A stretch of DNA of 64,000 nt from Nocardioidaceae bacterium. Its GTDB lineage: Bacteria > Actinomycetota > Actinomycetes > Propionibacteriales > Nocardioidaceae. The number at the start of each line of letters is the position of its first letter. The stretch's first letter is position 1. Positions 1-8,384 of this stretch are shown here, piece after piece. A program made the translations under genes and the position numbers. The stretch is from NCBI GenBank assembly GCA_020636935.1, contig JACJWW010000008.1, positions 1 through 64,000 of the forward strand, written 5' to 3'. Below the pieces are notes generated by a model. That model did no database searches. It was given only the letters and a program-made list of their open reading frames with translations, and was not told where the DNA came from.

Positions 1-393
1 TCGTACGCCCAGTGACGGGGCATCAGGATCTCCGATGGGCCCGTATACGAGCACCTGATAGTCCTTGATGTCACCTCGAGACACCAGTCCAGCGACCAAT
101 TGACGAACTTGGGAGTCGGGGTCGGTCGCACTGCTCGCAGAGCTCAACCTCAGCTGTGCATAACTGGTCTCACTTCGCGCTTCAGCTATTGATTGAGCAA
201 CCCGCCCCTTGACCAGACCATCGGTGATCTGGCGCATCACCAACCAGCCAACACATCCGATCACCGTGGCTGAAAGCACGACGACCGTCGTGATCACCCG
301 GGTGTGCATCGAACGGCGCCACAGCCGCCAAGGCGCACCAGCGGCCGCACGGATGCGGTCGGTCAACTTGAGGTCACGAAGCGGTGGACTCAT
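1..393 (-). CDS. mtrB: Sensor histidine kinase MtrB, N-terminal part (runs off the window)
   Basis: The 131 codons present encode an N-terminus with a basic cytoplasmic lead, one membrane segment at about residues 34-53 and the start of an extracytoplasmic sensor domain; the HAMP and kinase domains lie outside the window. The ATG at 393 lies inside the end of mtrA, a 20-bp overlap that implies translational coupling. Identity rests on this position directly behind an MtrA-type regulator and on the membrane topology. MtrB phosphorylates MtrA and links cell division and wall state to transcription in actinobacteria. The usual third gene, lpqB, would lie beyond base 1. Confidence 0.85.
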   Translation of the reverse strand, partial: MSPPLRDLKLTDRIRAAAGAPWRLWRRSMHTRVITTVVVLSATVIGCVGWLVMRQITDGLVKGRVAQSIAEARSETSYAQLRLSSASSATDPDSQVRQLVAGLVSRGDIKDYQVLVYGPIGDPDAPSLGVR

Positions 394-1102
394 CCACGGC
401 GCCTGCCTTGTAGCCCACACCTCGAACAGTCAACACAACCATGGGATCATCTGGATCACGCTCGACCTTCGACCTCAATCTCTGGACGTGCACGTTGACC
501 AAACGGGTGTCAGCGGCGTGTCGATAACCCCACACTTGCTCCAACAGCACTTCGCGAGTCAATACCTTGCCGGGGTGTTGGGCCAGTGACACCAACAGAT
601 CGAACTCCAACGGTGTCAGGGCAATCTGGACTCCATCCCGGCGAACCTGATGCCCACTCACGTCGATCGTCAGATCGCCGATCCGGATCGTCTCAGGGGC
701 AGTCGGCTTGGCTCGGCGTACGCGCGCGCGCAATCGGGCCAACAACTCCTTGTGCTTGAAGGGCTTGAGCACGTAGTCGTCGGCCCCCGCCTCCAGCCCC
801 TCCACTACGTCGAGCGTGTCGGTGCGCGCCGTCAGCATCACGATCGGAACCCCAGACTCCTCGCGAATCCGGCGACAGACGTCAATCCCGTCCATCCCCG
901 GCAACATCAGATCCAGCAGCACCACATCAGGTTTGAAAGCACGAAAGGCCGCCAAGACTTGATCTCCCCTGGAGACCATCTCGGGCGCAAAACCCTCACT
1001 CTGCAACACCAAGGTGAGCATCTCCGCCAATGCCGCATCGTCATCAACGACCAGCACCCGGGGACGCTCACCACTGGTGTTCACAGCAGAACTCACTGAC
1101 AT
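374..1102 (-). CDS. mtrA: Response regulator MtrA (OmpR/PhoB family)
   Basis: The 242-residue protein has a receiver domain at about residues 15-127 with acidic pocket D20-D22, phosphoacceptor D64 and K113, then a winged-helix DNA-binding domain at about 140-235 ending in the typical VRGVGYKA. It is the partner of MtrB and controls cell wall hydrolase and division genes in actinobacteria. The start is supported by GATAAT placed seven bases before the ATG, which predicts a leaderless mRNA although only 27 bases separate it from ahcY. The stop overlaps the mtrB start. The family call is secure; the MtrA name rests on the MtrB-like neighbour and the adjacent ahcY, as in mycobacteria. Confidence 0.95.
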   Translation of the reverse strand: MSVSSAVNTSGERPRVLVVDDDAALAEMLTLVLQSEGFAPEMVSRGDQVLAAFRAFKPDVVLLDLMLPGMDGIDVCRRIREESGVPIVMLTARTDTLDVVEGLEAGADDYVLKPFKHKELLARLRARVRRAKPTAPETIRIGDLTIDVSGHQVRRDGVQIALTPLEFDLLVSLAQHPGKVLTREVLLEQVWGYRHAADTRLVNVHVQRLRSKVERDPDDPMVVLTVRGVGYKAGAVDESTAS

Positions 1103-1109
1103 GGCTGAG

Positions 1110-1115
1110 ATTATC
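1110..1115 (-). promoter_or_regulatory. Candidate leaderless promoter -10 element of mtrA
   Basis: GATAAT on the minus strand ends seven bases before the mtrA ATG at 1102, the spacing expected if transcription starts at the start codon. It lies in the 27-base gap behind ahcY, so mtrAB need not depend on ahcY transcription. Confidence 0.5.
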
Positions 1116-1129
1116 CCCCAGCCAGGCCG

Positions 1130-2557
1130 CTAGTAGCGGTAATGCTCCGGCTTGTAAGGCCCCTCAACTGGAAGACCAAGATAAGCAGACTGGTCGTCAG
1201 TGAGCCTGGTCAGGTTGACACCCAAGGAGTCAAGGTGCAGTCGCGCGACTTCCTCGTCAAGATGCTTGGGAAGCACATAGACACCGATCGGGTATTCCGC
1301 CGGCTTGGTGAAGATCTCGATCTGCGCCAGCACCTGATTGGTGAACGAGTTGGACATCACGAACGACGGATGCCCGGTGGCATTGCCGAGGTTCATCAAA
1401 CGACCCTCGGACAACACGATGATCGCGTTGCCATTGGGGAAGGTCCACAGATCAACCTGCGGCTTGACAGTCTTGCGCTCGGCAACCCCGTCAGCCTCGA
1501 GCTCAGCCATCTGGATCTCATTGTCGAAGTGCCCAATATTTCCGACGATCGCATTGTGCTTCATCGCCTGCATGTGCTGCAGGGTCACGACATCCTTGTT
1601 GCCTGTGGCGGTGATGATGATGTCTGCGATTGGGAGGGCATTCTCCAGAGTGTCCACCTGGTAGCCATCCATTGAAGCCTGGAGAGCACAGATCGGATCG
1701 ATTTCGGTAATGATCACTCGGGCTCCCTGGCCGCGCAAGGAGTCCGCACAGCCCTTGCCCACGTCACCGTAGCCACAAACCACCGCCACCTTGCCCCCGA
1801 TCAGCACATCGGTAGCCCGGTTGATGCCGTCGATCAGCGAGTGACGACATCCGTACTTGTTGTCGAACTTGGACTTGGTGACCGAGTCATTGACATTGAT
1901 CGCAGGGAAGAGCAACTTGCCTTCCTTCATCATGTCGTAGAGGCGGTGCACACCAGTGGTGGTCTCCTCGGTAACGCCCATGACCGAGTTGGCGATGGGC
2001 GTCCAGTGATTGGCACCTGCCTGGAGTTGAGCGGTGAGGACCTCGAAGATGATCCGCTCTTCACCGCTGCTCGCAGTAGCGGGATCAGGTGCTTGGCCGG
2101 TCTTCTCGGCTTCCACGCCCAGGTGCAGGAGCAGGGTCGCATCGCCACCATCGTCAAGGATCATGTTGGGCAGATCCGAACCCCAGTCCAGGATCTGCTG
2201 GGTGCACCACCAGTACTCCTCCAGGGTCTCTCCCTTCCAGGCGAAGACCGGCACGCCTTGAGGGTTGTCGACAGTGCCATTTGGCCCGACCACAACAGCC
2301 GCAGCCGCGTGATCTTGGGTGGAGAAGATATTGCAGGATGCCCAGCGAACCTCGGCGCCAAGGGCAACTAGGGTCTCGATCAAGACAGCAGTCTGGATCG
2401 TCATGTGCAACGAGCCCGCAATCTTGGCGCCCTTGAGGGGCTGCTGGTTTCCATAGCGCTCACGCATGGCCATCAGGCCAGGCATCTCGTGCTCTGCCAA
2501 AGAAATCTCAGTACGGCCGAAGTCGGCCAAGGAAAGGTCTGCGACCTTGTAGTCCAT
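1130..2557 (-). CDS. ahcY: S-adenosylhomocysteinase (SAH hydrolase)
   Basis: Cytosolic NAD-dependent enzyme that splits S-adenosylhomocysteine into adenosine and homocysteine, relieving product inhibition of methyltransferases. The 475 residues are full length for the bacterial form that carries an extra segment (about residues 150-190). The NAD-binding GYGDVGKG is at 262-269, the catalytic K228/D232 lie in NDSVTKSKFDN, and the conserved C-terminal KPEHYRY that reaches into the partner subunit is present. GAGGGAA stands about seven bases before the ATG. A probable upstream promoter and a leader hairpin suggest that it is transcribed on its own. Confidence 0.97.
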   Translation of the reverse strand: MDYKVADLSLADFGRTEISLAEHEMPGLMAMRERYGNQQPLKGAKIAGSLHMTIQTAVLIETLVALGAEVRWASCNIFSTQDHAAAAVVVGPNGTVDNPQGVPVFAWKGETLEEYWWCTQQILDWGSDLPNMILDDGGDATLLLHLGVEAEKTGQAPDPATASSGEERIIFEVLTAQLQAGANHWTPIANSVMGVTEETTTGVHRLYDMMKEGKLLFPAINVNDSVTKSKFDNKYGCRHSLIDGINRATDVLIGGKVAVVCGYGDVGKGCADSLRGQGARVIITEIDPICALQASMDGYQVDTLENALPIADIIITATGNKDVVTLQHMQAMKHNAIVGNIGHFDNEIQMAELEADGVAERKTVKPQVDLWTFPNGNAIIVLSEGRLMNLGNATGHPSFVMSNSFTNQVLAQIEIFTKPAEYPIGVYVLPKHLDEEVARLHLDSLGVNLTRLTDDQSAYLGLPVEGPYKPEHYRY

Positions 2558-2588
2558 GAAGGTTCCCTCACTTGGTTTGTGGATGCGT

Positions 2589-2608
2589 GCCAGAAGTCAG
2601 CGTCTGGC
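2589..2608 (-). promoter_or_regulatory. Hairpin in the ahcY leader
   Basis: GCCAGA and TCTGGC form a perfect six-base-pair stem around an eight-base loop about 31 bases before the ahcY ATG. It lacks the conserved core of a SAH riboswitch; function is unknown. Confidence 0.3.
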
Positions 2609-2636
2609 CACGATCTCGTGCGCTAGGCGCGGGTTG

Positions 2637-2642
2637 ATTCTA
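2637..2642 (-). promoter_or_regulatory. Candidate -10 element for ahcY
   Basis: TAGAAT on the minus strand would give a leader of roughly 70 bases including the hairpin at 2589-2608. No convincing -35 element was found. Confidence 0.35.
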
Positions 2643-2666
2643 CAAAACGATTCTCAGCAGCGCACG

Positions 2667-3617
2667 TCACGGGCGTGACTGCTCGCGACGCAGATCCGGC
2701 TCCAGATAGATGACCCTCGCGGTTGGTTCGACGGCACGAATACTGGCCTCCGCTGCATCAATGGACCTGGCAATATCGGCAGCAGAGTCCGCGGCTGACA
2801 CATCGATCTTGGCCGCCACGAGCAACTCCTCGGGGCCAAGGTGCAGGGTCTTCATGTGGATCACCCCCAAGATCCCTTCACTTGAGCGCAACGCCTCAGC
2901 GATGCGCTCCTGCGCGTCGATGCTCGCTGATTCCCCCAGCAGCAGACTCTTGGTCTCGACCCCCAAAACAACAGCGACCGCCACCAAGAGCAAGCCAATC
3001 AAGGTCGTTCCCATCACATCGAAAATGGGATTATGGGTCAGGAGGCTGAGCCCAACCCCGAAGAGGGCAAAGACCAATCCGGTGAGCGCGGCGAAGTCCT
3101 CCAGCAAGATGACGGGCAACTCCGGTGACTTCGCCCGGCGTACGAAATCAACCCACGAGGCTGAGCCCCGCACCTTGTTGGACTCCTGGATGGCCGTGTG
3201 GAAGCTGAAGCTTTCCATCACAATTGCAGCCACCAGCACCACCAATGGCACCCACCACCAGCGCCCAGCCATGTCACCCATGTCACCGGGATGCTCCAGC
3301 ACATGCTGGAGTTTGTGATAGGCCTCGTAGAGGGCAAAGAGGCCACCGACGCTGAACAACACGATCGACACGATGAAGGCATAGACATAGCGTTCACGCC
3401 CGAAGCCAAAGGGGTGCTGTGCCGTAGGCGCCCGCTGAGCGGTGCGCCCACCAAAGAGCAACAAGACCTGGTTGCCCGAGTCAGCCACTGAGTGAATCGC
3501 TTCGGCAAGCATGGAAGATGCGCCAGTGAGGAAGAAGGCCACGAACTTCGTGATCGCGATACCCACATTGGCGAGGAGTGCTGCCACTACGGCTTTGGTG
3601 CCGCCCTGTGTTGACAT
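2667..3617 (-). CDS. Cation diffusion facilitator family transporter (SLC30A9/ZnT9-like)
   Basis: A 316-residue inner-membrane metal/proton antiporter expected to export zinc or a similar divalent cation. Membrane segments are visible at about residues 10-32, 38-56, 80-100, 121-140, 168-190 and 196-220, followed by a C-terminal cytoplasmic domain (about 225-310). Metal-site residues H42 and D46 (HSVAD) lie in helix 2; helix 5 has E173/D174 (LLEDFAALTG), as in the SLC30A9-like subgroup. TACTCT lies six bases before the ATG. The substrate is inferred from the family only; iron or cobalt is possible. Confidence 0.88.
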   Translation of the reverse strand: MSTQGGTKAVVAALLANVGIAITKFVAFFLTGASSMLAEAIHSVADSGNQVLLLFGGRTAQRAPTAQHPFGFGRERYVYAFIVSIVLFSVGGLFALYEAYHKLQHVLEHPGDMGDMAGRWWWVPLVVLVAAIVMESFSFHTAIQESNKVRGSASWVDFVRRAKSPELPVILLEDFAALTGLVFALFGVGLSLLTHNPIFDVMGTTLIGLLLVAVAVVLGVETKSLLLGESASIDAQERIAEALRSSEGILGVIHMKTLHLGPEELLVAAKIDVSAADSAADIARSIDAAEASIRAVEPTARVIYLEPDLRREQSRP

Positions 3618-3623
3618 GTGCGA

Positions 3624-3629
3624 AGAGTA
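3624..3629 (-). promoter_or_regulatory. Candidate leaderless promoter of the cation efflux gene
   Basis: TACTCT ends six bases before the ATG at 3617. Confidence 0.45.
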
Positions 3630-3641
3630 CCGACCAGCCTG

Positions 3642-4670
3642 CTAATGACCCTGCCCCACCTGCAGGTAAACGGCTGCATATTGCCCGATCAACAACATCG
3701 CGGCATAACGGGCCAGCTCTCCGTCAACGGCTGGATTGATCGTCTCAATTCGAAGACGGTTGGCTTGCGCTGCGCCCTCGAGTTTGGCCCGGTCGTGCAG
3801 CACGTGAGGGTCATCATTGCCATCATCAAGTACGACGAGCACGGTCTTGTGCCCGGTTGTCCCTGTTGTTGCATCGTCAACAAATGGATCTGCAAACAGG
3901 TCCGTCGGCTCAGCGGCCTCCAACATCGGACCGATCTGATCAGCCAAGCCCGCCAAAGCTGCCCTGCCGGTGGCCGCACGGACCGCCTCGGCGAAGCGCC
4001 GGGCAGCGCGAGCCGCAAGCGGACTGGTACCCCACATCACTGGACTGGCATCTGCCAGGCCAATCGCCAAGATCTTGGCCGGATTGATCGTGCTCTCCTT
4101 GAAGGGAGAGCAGTCCACTGCAACATCCTCCAATGCCTTGGCCAGATATTCGGTGTTGACCTCGGGACCCAAGTGAAGGCGGCTGAGCAGATCAAGTGCA
4201 GCCACGGCAACTGCTGAATGATCGCTGGTCTGGGTCGGCACCAGTACTGCATATCGGCCACCGGAGTGCTCGGCAACCAAAGACTTCGCCGGTGCAAAGA
4301 CGATCAGTTGGCATCCGCGGCGATTTGCTTCCGCGACAGTCGCTGCGACCGAAGGGTCATTTCCTTCCGGAGCCAAGACCACCACCAGGTCGAGACTGCC
4401 CACCCAGCCCGGCAGTCCATGCCGCGGCCACGCCACGAATGGCACTGGGCAGACTGGCTCAAGGACGGCGCGCAGCAGGCGCGAATCCGGACCAGCGGCA
4501 ACCACCGCGCGCGGTTGCTGCTCTGGAAGTCGATCACGGGCCTGAACAAGAGTCTCGTTCGCGCTCATGGCTTCACGCCGCAGTCGGGCACCCGACTCGG
4601 CCAAAGCGCGTAGTCTCAGATCAGCGCGCGCCAACCCATCAACCTCGTCAAGCAGGGTGTCGTCAAACAC
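3642..4670 (-). CDS. TobH-like SIS-domain protein, phosphomannose/phosphoglucose isomerase-like
   Basis: The 342 residues resemble the SIS-type sugar isomerases: a first nucleotide-fold half (about residues 50-155) and a C-terminal bifunctional phosphoglucose/phosphomannose isomerase-type half (about 200-340) with WGTSPLAARAARRFAE. It occupies the place of Rv3256c (TobH) beside manB in mycobacteria. It starts with GTG eight bases after the Trm112-like gene and is the last gene of the manB operon. A role in fructose-6-phosphate/mannose-6-phosphate interconversion is inferred from context and fold. No classical zinc-dependent ManA is in this operon, so it could fill that step; catalytic residues cannot be assigned with confidence. 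Confidence 0.75.
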   Translation of the reverse strand: MFDDTLLDEVDGLARADLRLRALAESGARLRREAMSANETLVQARDRLPEQQPRAVVAAGPDSRLLRAVLEPVCPVPFVAWPRHGLPGWVGSLDLVVVLAPEGNDPSVAATVAEANRRGCQLIVFAPAKSLVAEHSGGRYAVLVPTQTSDHSAVAVAALDLLSRLHLGPEVNTEYLAKALEDVAVDCSPFKESTINPAKILAIGLADASPVMWGTSPLAARAARRFAEAVRAATGRAALAGLADQIGPMLEAAEPTDLFADPFVDDATTGTTGHKTVLVVLDDGNDDPHVLHDRAKLEGAAQANRLRIETINPAVDGELARYAAMLLIGQYAAVYLQVGQGH

Positions 4671-4678
4671 GATCGCAC

Positions 4679-4855
4679 TCAGCTCTTGGGGCCTTTTCTG
4701 CCCTCGTCCACGAGTAACACCGGGATGTCATCACGCACTGGATAGGCCAAGCCGCAGCCCGTGCAGACCAACTCATTGGCCGAGTCATCTTCAGTCAGGT
4801 CTGCACGGCAGGCCGGGCAGACGATTAGATCCAGCAACTTGGGATCGATATTCAT
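4679..4855 (-). CDS. Trm112-like zinc-ribbon protein
   Basis: A 58-residue protein with two CxxC pairs (C13/C16 and C31/C34) followed by YPVRDDIPVLL, the signature of the Trm112p-like (DUF343) family. In other organisms Trm112 proteins are zinc-binding partners of methyltransferases; in actinobacteria a small copy is commonly found between manB and the TobH-like gene and its role there is not established. The ATG overlaps the manB stop by four bases (ATGA), and a GGAGGAG ribosome site lies seven bases upstream inside manB, so the start is firm. Confidence 0.9.
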   Translation of the reverse strand: MNIDPKLLDLIVCPACRADLTEDDSANELVCTGCGLAYPVRDDIPVLLVDEGRKGPKS

Positions 4856-6219
4856 GCTCGTTCTCCTCCGATGATCTGCAATGCCTCATCACGGATCTGC
4901 TCCATGGTCGCGGTGTCCATGCCTTCAGCATTGAGCCGAAGCAAAGGCTCTGTATTTGAAGCACGCACATTGAACCACCAGTCGGCAGCAATCACACTGA
5001 GCCCATCGAGTTCGTCAATCGTGACTCCATCCACACCCGAATAGCGCTGTTTGATCTGGGTCAGCACTGCTTGCTGGTCGGTGACCCGTGAGTTGATCTC
5101 GCCACTTGCGACATGTCGTTGATAGGGCAGCAGCACCTCAGACAGGGTCTGCTCGGACTCGGCCAGAGCCGCTAGGGCATGAAGAGCGGCGAGCATGCCC
5201 GAATCGGCTCTCCAGAAATCCCGGAAATAGAAGTGCCCAGAGTGCTCGCCACCAAAAATCGCACCGGTCTCGGCCATCTTCGCCTTGATGAATGAATGCC
5301 CCACACGAGTACGTACTGGCTTTCCGCCGTGTTCGGCCACGATTTCGGGCACGCCCTTGCTGGTGATCAGGTTGTGGATGATCGCGGCTCCAGGCTCCTT
5401 GCGCAACTCGCGCACGGCGATCAAGGCAGTCAAGACGCTCGGGCTGACCAAAGCTCCAGCTTGATCAACGAGGAAGCAGCGATCGGCATCGCCGTCAAAT
5501 GCCAAACCTATATCTGCACCGGTCTCGCGCACCTTGTCCTGCAAATCAACCAAGTTGGCCGGCTCGATCGGATTGGCTTCGTGATTGGGGAAGGTGCCGT
5601 CGAGTTCGTAGTACATCTCGGTGACAGCTAGATCCAACTTGCCGAGAACGGCCGGAGCGGTGAGCCCAGCCATGCCATTACCCGCATCGACAACGACTTT
5701 GAGTCGACGCCCGGCCACGGGAGCAAGACCCAGCAAGAAGTCGGCGTAGGCATCGAGCACATCAACATCTGTGATTGCTCCCTTGAGCGAGTGCGTCTTG
5801 ACCTCAGAGCGAGCGACGAGATCCTTGATCTCCGCCAAGCCTGTCTCCATGCCCACCGGGGCAGCCAAGGCACGACACAGTTTGATGCCGTTGTACTGCG
5901 CCGGATTGTGCGAGGCCGTGAACATCGCACCCGGCCGCTCCATAAGCCCTGAAGCGAAGTAGAGCTGATCGGTGGAAGCAAGACCGATGAGTGTGACATC
6001 GGCGCCCGCAGTGGCAGCACCATCAGCAAAGGCAGCCGCCAAACCAGGGCTTGATGGACGCATGTCATAGCCAATCACCAGTGCATCGGCATCAGTGACC
6101 ACCACAAAGGCATTGCCGATTGCCCAAGCCAAAGGCTCATTGATCTGGTCGTCGTAGGTGCCTCTGATGTCATATGCCTTGAACACCGCATCGAGTTGGT
6201 CACTGGAGAAGTTGGCCAT
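4852..6219 (-). CDS. manB: Phosphomannomutase/phosphoglucomutase
   Basis: A cytosolic alpha-D-phosphohexomutase that interconverts mannose-6-phosphate and mannose-1-phosphate, feeding GDP-mannose synthesis by the manC product at 15593-16678. At 455 residues it is full length: active serine S103 in TASHNP, metal loop DGDADR at 242-247, sugar-binding GEHSGH near 325, and phosphate-binding RASNTEP near the C-terminus. TAGCGT six bases before the ATG predicts a leaderless transcript for manB, the Trm112-like gene and the SIS gene, which are tightly linked. Some members also act on glucose phosphates. Confidence 0.95.
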   Translation of the reverse strand: MANFSSDQLDAVFKAYDIRGTYDDQINEPLAWAIGNAFVVVTDADALVIGYDMRPSSPGLAAAFADGAATAGADVTLIGLASTDQLYFASGLMERPGAMFTASHNPAQYNGIKLCRALAAPVGMETGLAEIKDLVARSEVKTHSLKGAITDVDVLDAYADFLLGLAPVAGRRLKVVVDAGNGMAGLTAPAVLGKLDLAVTEMYYELDGTFPNHEANPIEPANLVDLQDKVRETGADIGLAFDGDADRCFLVDQAGALVSPSVLTALIAVRELRKEPGAAIIHNLITSKGVPEIVAEHGGKPVRTRVGHSFIKAKMAETGAIFGGEHSGHFYFRDFWRADSGMLAALHALAALAESEQTLSEVLLPYQRHVASGEINSRVTDQQAVLTQIKQRYSGVDGVTIDELDGLSVIAADWWFNVRASNTEPLLRLNAEGMDTATMEQIRDEALQIIGGERA

Positions 6220-6225
6220 GTAGCC

Positions 6226-6231
6226 ACGCTA
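6226..6231 (-). promoter_or_regulatory. Candidate leaderless promoter of the manB operon
   Basis: TAGCGT ends six bases before the manB ATG at 6219 and lies in the 16-base gap behind the upstream gene. Confidence 0.5.
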
Positions 6232-6235
6232 CCGG

Positions 6236-7336
6236 CTAGACCTCCAAGATCCGCTTCAAGGCCTTGCGTAGGATCTTCTTTGTCCGCTCTGCATGGGCGC
6301 GCTCGTGCTCACAGACGTCGGCTTCGTCGTCATCCTCAGCCAGCCGCGCGTCATCCCTGGCGTCTCGCCAAGCTATTTCTTGGCATTCATTCCACTTGAT
6401 CAGCTCGAGCACCAACTCGGGATCATGGCCACAAATCTTGGCCACGGTCTTTGGGCGCATCCATCCCGGTCGGTCGGCGTCCAGTTGCAAAATCGAGAGC
6501 ATCACCGGATGAAGGTCACCACCGGAGTCGTATTGGGCCTCCGATCCTTGGCCTGCCCAGGTGCGACCACCGGTACGACGAGCAAGTTGGCGGTCGTTGC
6601 TGGCCACCAGCTCACACATCGACCTAAACACATGGTTGAGCGAGTCAAAGAGCAGGGGCATCGCAATCAGGGCAGCACTTGCATGGATCCGGTCGTTGAC
6701 CACGAAGAAGTTGACTCCATCGATGCGTCGGTTGAGCTCGTTCACCTCATACAGGGCCGCATCTTGATCACTGATATCGGTGGCCACCAAACAAAACAGG
6801 TTGACCACCGGAGCATCTTGCGAAGCACGCAAATAGACAACCGACTCCCCCACCTCAATGGCGATATCGCCATCCTCGTCCCGCTCAGGCGTGTCGCCTA
6901 CATGCGCCAAGAAGAACTGGTCGAGGAGTTGATCCAGATGCTCGCGATCTCGAGGGCGACATGGCTCTAGCAACTCAACGCCCGTCATAGGCGACATGGG
7001 CTCGATGCCAAAATCGGCATCCAGAAAGGCCGGGTGGATGACGTCTAGATCGACACGAAGGGTGGCGAGTGCCTGTAGCAACGCGTCATGACTGTCAGCG
7101 ATCGCGAACTCAACGACGGTTGACCCCTCGGTCGCGGGAAGCATGCGCTGGCGCAGGCTCCGGCGCCGCCGCTCGAATCTGATCCCCTTGGGTTGCGCAT
7201 CTGCCTCAAGGCCATTGAGCAAGACCTCGAACTCCTGACCCGGCTCCAGTCCGATCAGTCGCTGCCCCAGTCTCTCTGAGAAGTCCTCCCAGGCGTGATC
7301 TGTGCTTGCTCCCCAGTCTGATCGTGATCTGCTCAT
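6236..7336 (-). CDS. YbjN/CesT-chaperone-like actinobacterial protein
   Basis: A soluble, acidic 366-residue protein of unknown function. About residues 35-125 and 130-270 look like two alpha/beta modules; the second (VYLRASQDAPVVNLFCLV, then YEVNELNRRIDGVNFFV) resembles the YbjN/type III secretion chaperone-like fold found in actinobacterial proteins. The C-terminus is a charged helical tail (DDDEAD, then lysine/arginine-rich). The ATG at 7336 is preferred because GGAGGGG lies four bases upstream; an in-frame TTG at 7354 would add six residues. It sits between DUF3499 and manB. Peptide binding is a guess from the fold. Confidence 0.6.
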   Translation of the reverse strand: MSRSRSDWGASTDHAWEDFSERLGQRLIGLEPGQEFEVLLNGLEADAQPKGIRFERRRRSLRQRMLPATEGSTVVEFAIADSHDALLQALATLRVDLDVIHPAFLDADFGIEPMSPMTGVELLEPCRPRDREHLDQLLDQFFLAHVGDTPERDEDGDIAIEVGESVVYLRASQDAPVVNLFCLVATDISDQDAALYEVNELNRRIDGVNFFVVNDRIHASAALIAMPLLFDSLNHVFRSMCELVASNDRQLARRTGGRTWAGQGSEAQYDSGGDLHPVMLSILQLDADRPGWMRPKTVAKICGHDPELVLELIKWNECQEIAWRDARDDARLAEDDDEADVCEHERAHAERTKKILRKALKRILEV

Positions 7337-7413
7337 TGCCCCTCCAAGACTCAACCGACAAGTCCACGATAGGGCTCAGCACCGACAATTTCGCGGTCGC
7401 GAATCGTCAACAA

Positions 7414-7824
7414 TTAGGGGTGATTTGGCACCGAACGCAAGTGGCCCCGCTTGGGTGAATTAGGGACATTCATCGTATGGGCGGCAGGCAGATCCTCATC
7501 CTCGATCGGACGCTGCGAGACCACCGCGAAACCCGAAGGTTGAGGCTCCACTGGAGTTGCAGCAACTTCACGCACCGCATCGGCTAGGGCCGCCAAGTCA
7601 TCTACGGTCGGCCCCGGATCAGCCTCATGGGCCAATCTGATCACCGACCAGCCCTGTGGTGCCGAGAGCCGTTGAGCATGCACTTCACACAGGTCATAGG
7701 CATGGGGCTCAGCGTAGGTCGCCAGCGGCCCAACGACTGCGGTCTGATCGGCGTACACGAAGGTGAGCGTCATCGTCGCTGCCGCACCACAAGTTGTGCG
7801 CGAACAGCGTCGTTGGATGGCCAC
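7414..7824 (-). CDS. DUF3499 family protein (Rv3258c type)
   Basis: A 136-residue protein whose first 50 residues hold a CSRTTC pair and a later CEVH, a probable small metal-binding knuckle, followed by a conserved GWSVIRL segment and a proline-rich tail ending in HLRSVPNHP. This is the DUF3499 family found in actinobacteria beside manB and whiB2. Function is unknown. The GTG start is supported by TAGCCT seven bases upstream. It is transcribed away from the Rv3259-like gene at 7893. Confidence 0.88.
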   Translation of the reverse strand: MAIQRRCSRTTCGAAATMTLTFVYADQTAVVGPLATYAEPHAYDLCEVHAQRLSAPQGWSVIRLAHEADPGPTVDDLAALADAVREVAATPVEPQPSGFAVVSQRPIEDEDLPAAHTMNVPNSPKRGHLRSVPNHP

Positions 7825-7831
7825 GGAAGGC

Positions 7832-7837
7832 AGGCTA
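7832..7837 (-). promoter_or_regulatory. Candidate leaderless promoter of the DUF3499 gene
   Basis: TAGCCT ends seven bases before the GTG at 7824. The opposing candidate at 7880-7885 makes this a compact divergent promoter region. Confidence 0.5.
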
Positions 7838-7879
7838 CCTGTACGGCGCGTCTGGTAGCGACTGCCACACCGTGGTGTC

Positions 7880-7885
7880 TAGGCT
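7880..7885 (+). promoter_or_regulatory. Candidate leaderless promoter of the Rv3259-like gene
   Basis: TAGGCT ends seven bases before the GTG at 7893 and decides that start over an upstream in-frame TTG at 7794 that would run into the divergent gene. Confidence 0.5.
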
Positions 7886-7892
7886 GCCTGGA

Positions 7893-8384
7893 GTGAGCCA
7901 GTCTTCACCCGCGCGACCACCGAGCCGCGAACGCCACGGGCGGGGGCGAAGGGGACCCGAGGTGGTGCCCCCTCCTGACTTTGATCTGACCGGATCATCA
8001 GTCGCCCAATCGGCGACTTCGTTTCGCGGCTTGCCAAGGGCCTTGCCCACCCGCAGGCAGCGATTCGATCGCTTGGCGATCAGGGCAATGCGTACCATCG
8101 AGGCTGATTGGAAGCAGGCGCTCAGCTTCGTCGAGTTGGCCGTTGAGGATGTGCCGATCCTCGCCCCGAACAGGACCAGCCAGCAGATCCCGTTGGCTTC
8201 GCTGGTGCCGGGCACCGCCACGACTCCGCCCCGGATCGTGCTGTTCAGGCGCCCTATCGAATCTCGGGCCAAGTCAACCAGTGAACTCGAAGCATTGTTG
8301 CTCACATGCTTGGTCGAGCAAGTGGCCAACTTCTTGGGCAAGACACCTCACGAGGTGTATCCCAATCGCAAGGTCACCGACTGA
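7893..8384 (+). CDS. Rv3259-type 'metallopeptidase family' protein with degenerate zinc motif
   Basis: A 163-residue protein with an arginine-rich N-terminus, a middle segment FVELAVEDVP...RIVLFRRPIE and the conserved helix TCLVEQVANFLGKTPHEV. This pattern matches the Rv3259 family of small actinobacterial proteins related to minimal zincin-like metallopeptidases; the position where a zincin would carry HExxH reads LLTCLVEQV, so hydrolytic activity is doubtful. It ends immediately before the stop of the convergent DUF5719 gene (no gap). Function unknown. Confidence 0.75.
   Translation: MSQSSPARPPSRERHGRGRRGPEVVPPPDFDLTGSSVAQSATSFRGLPRALPTRRQRFDRLAIRAMRTIEADWKQALSFVELAVEDVPILAPNRTSQQIPLASLVPGTATTPPRIVLFRRPIESRAKSTSELEALLLTCLVEQVANFLGKTPHEVYPNRKVTD

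Noticed and set aside
2558..2666. SAH riboswitch upstream of ahcY
   Set aside because: The leader has a short GTGCGCTGC resemblance but not the conserved paired core and AGGCTC segment of the SAH riboswitch; that stretch also lies mostly in the upstream gene's coding end.
3618..4217. Long plus-strand reading frame opposite the SIS-domain gene
   Set aside because: It is a shadow of the minus-strand gene: low-complexity composition, no recognisable motif, no ribosome site. The same applies to many long antisense frames, for example 17839-18990, 22904-23947, 27834-28982 and 59747-60928.
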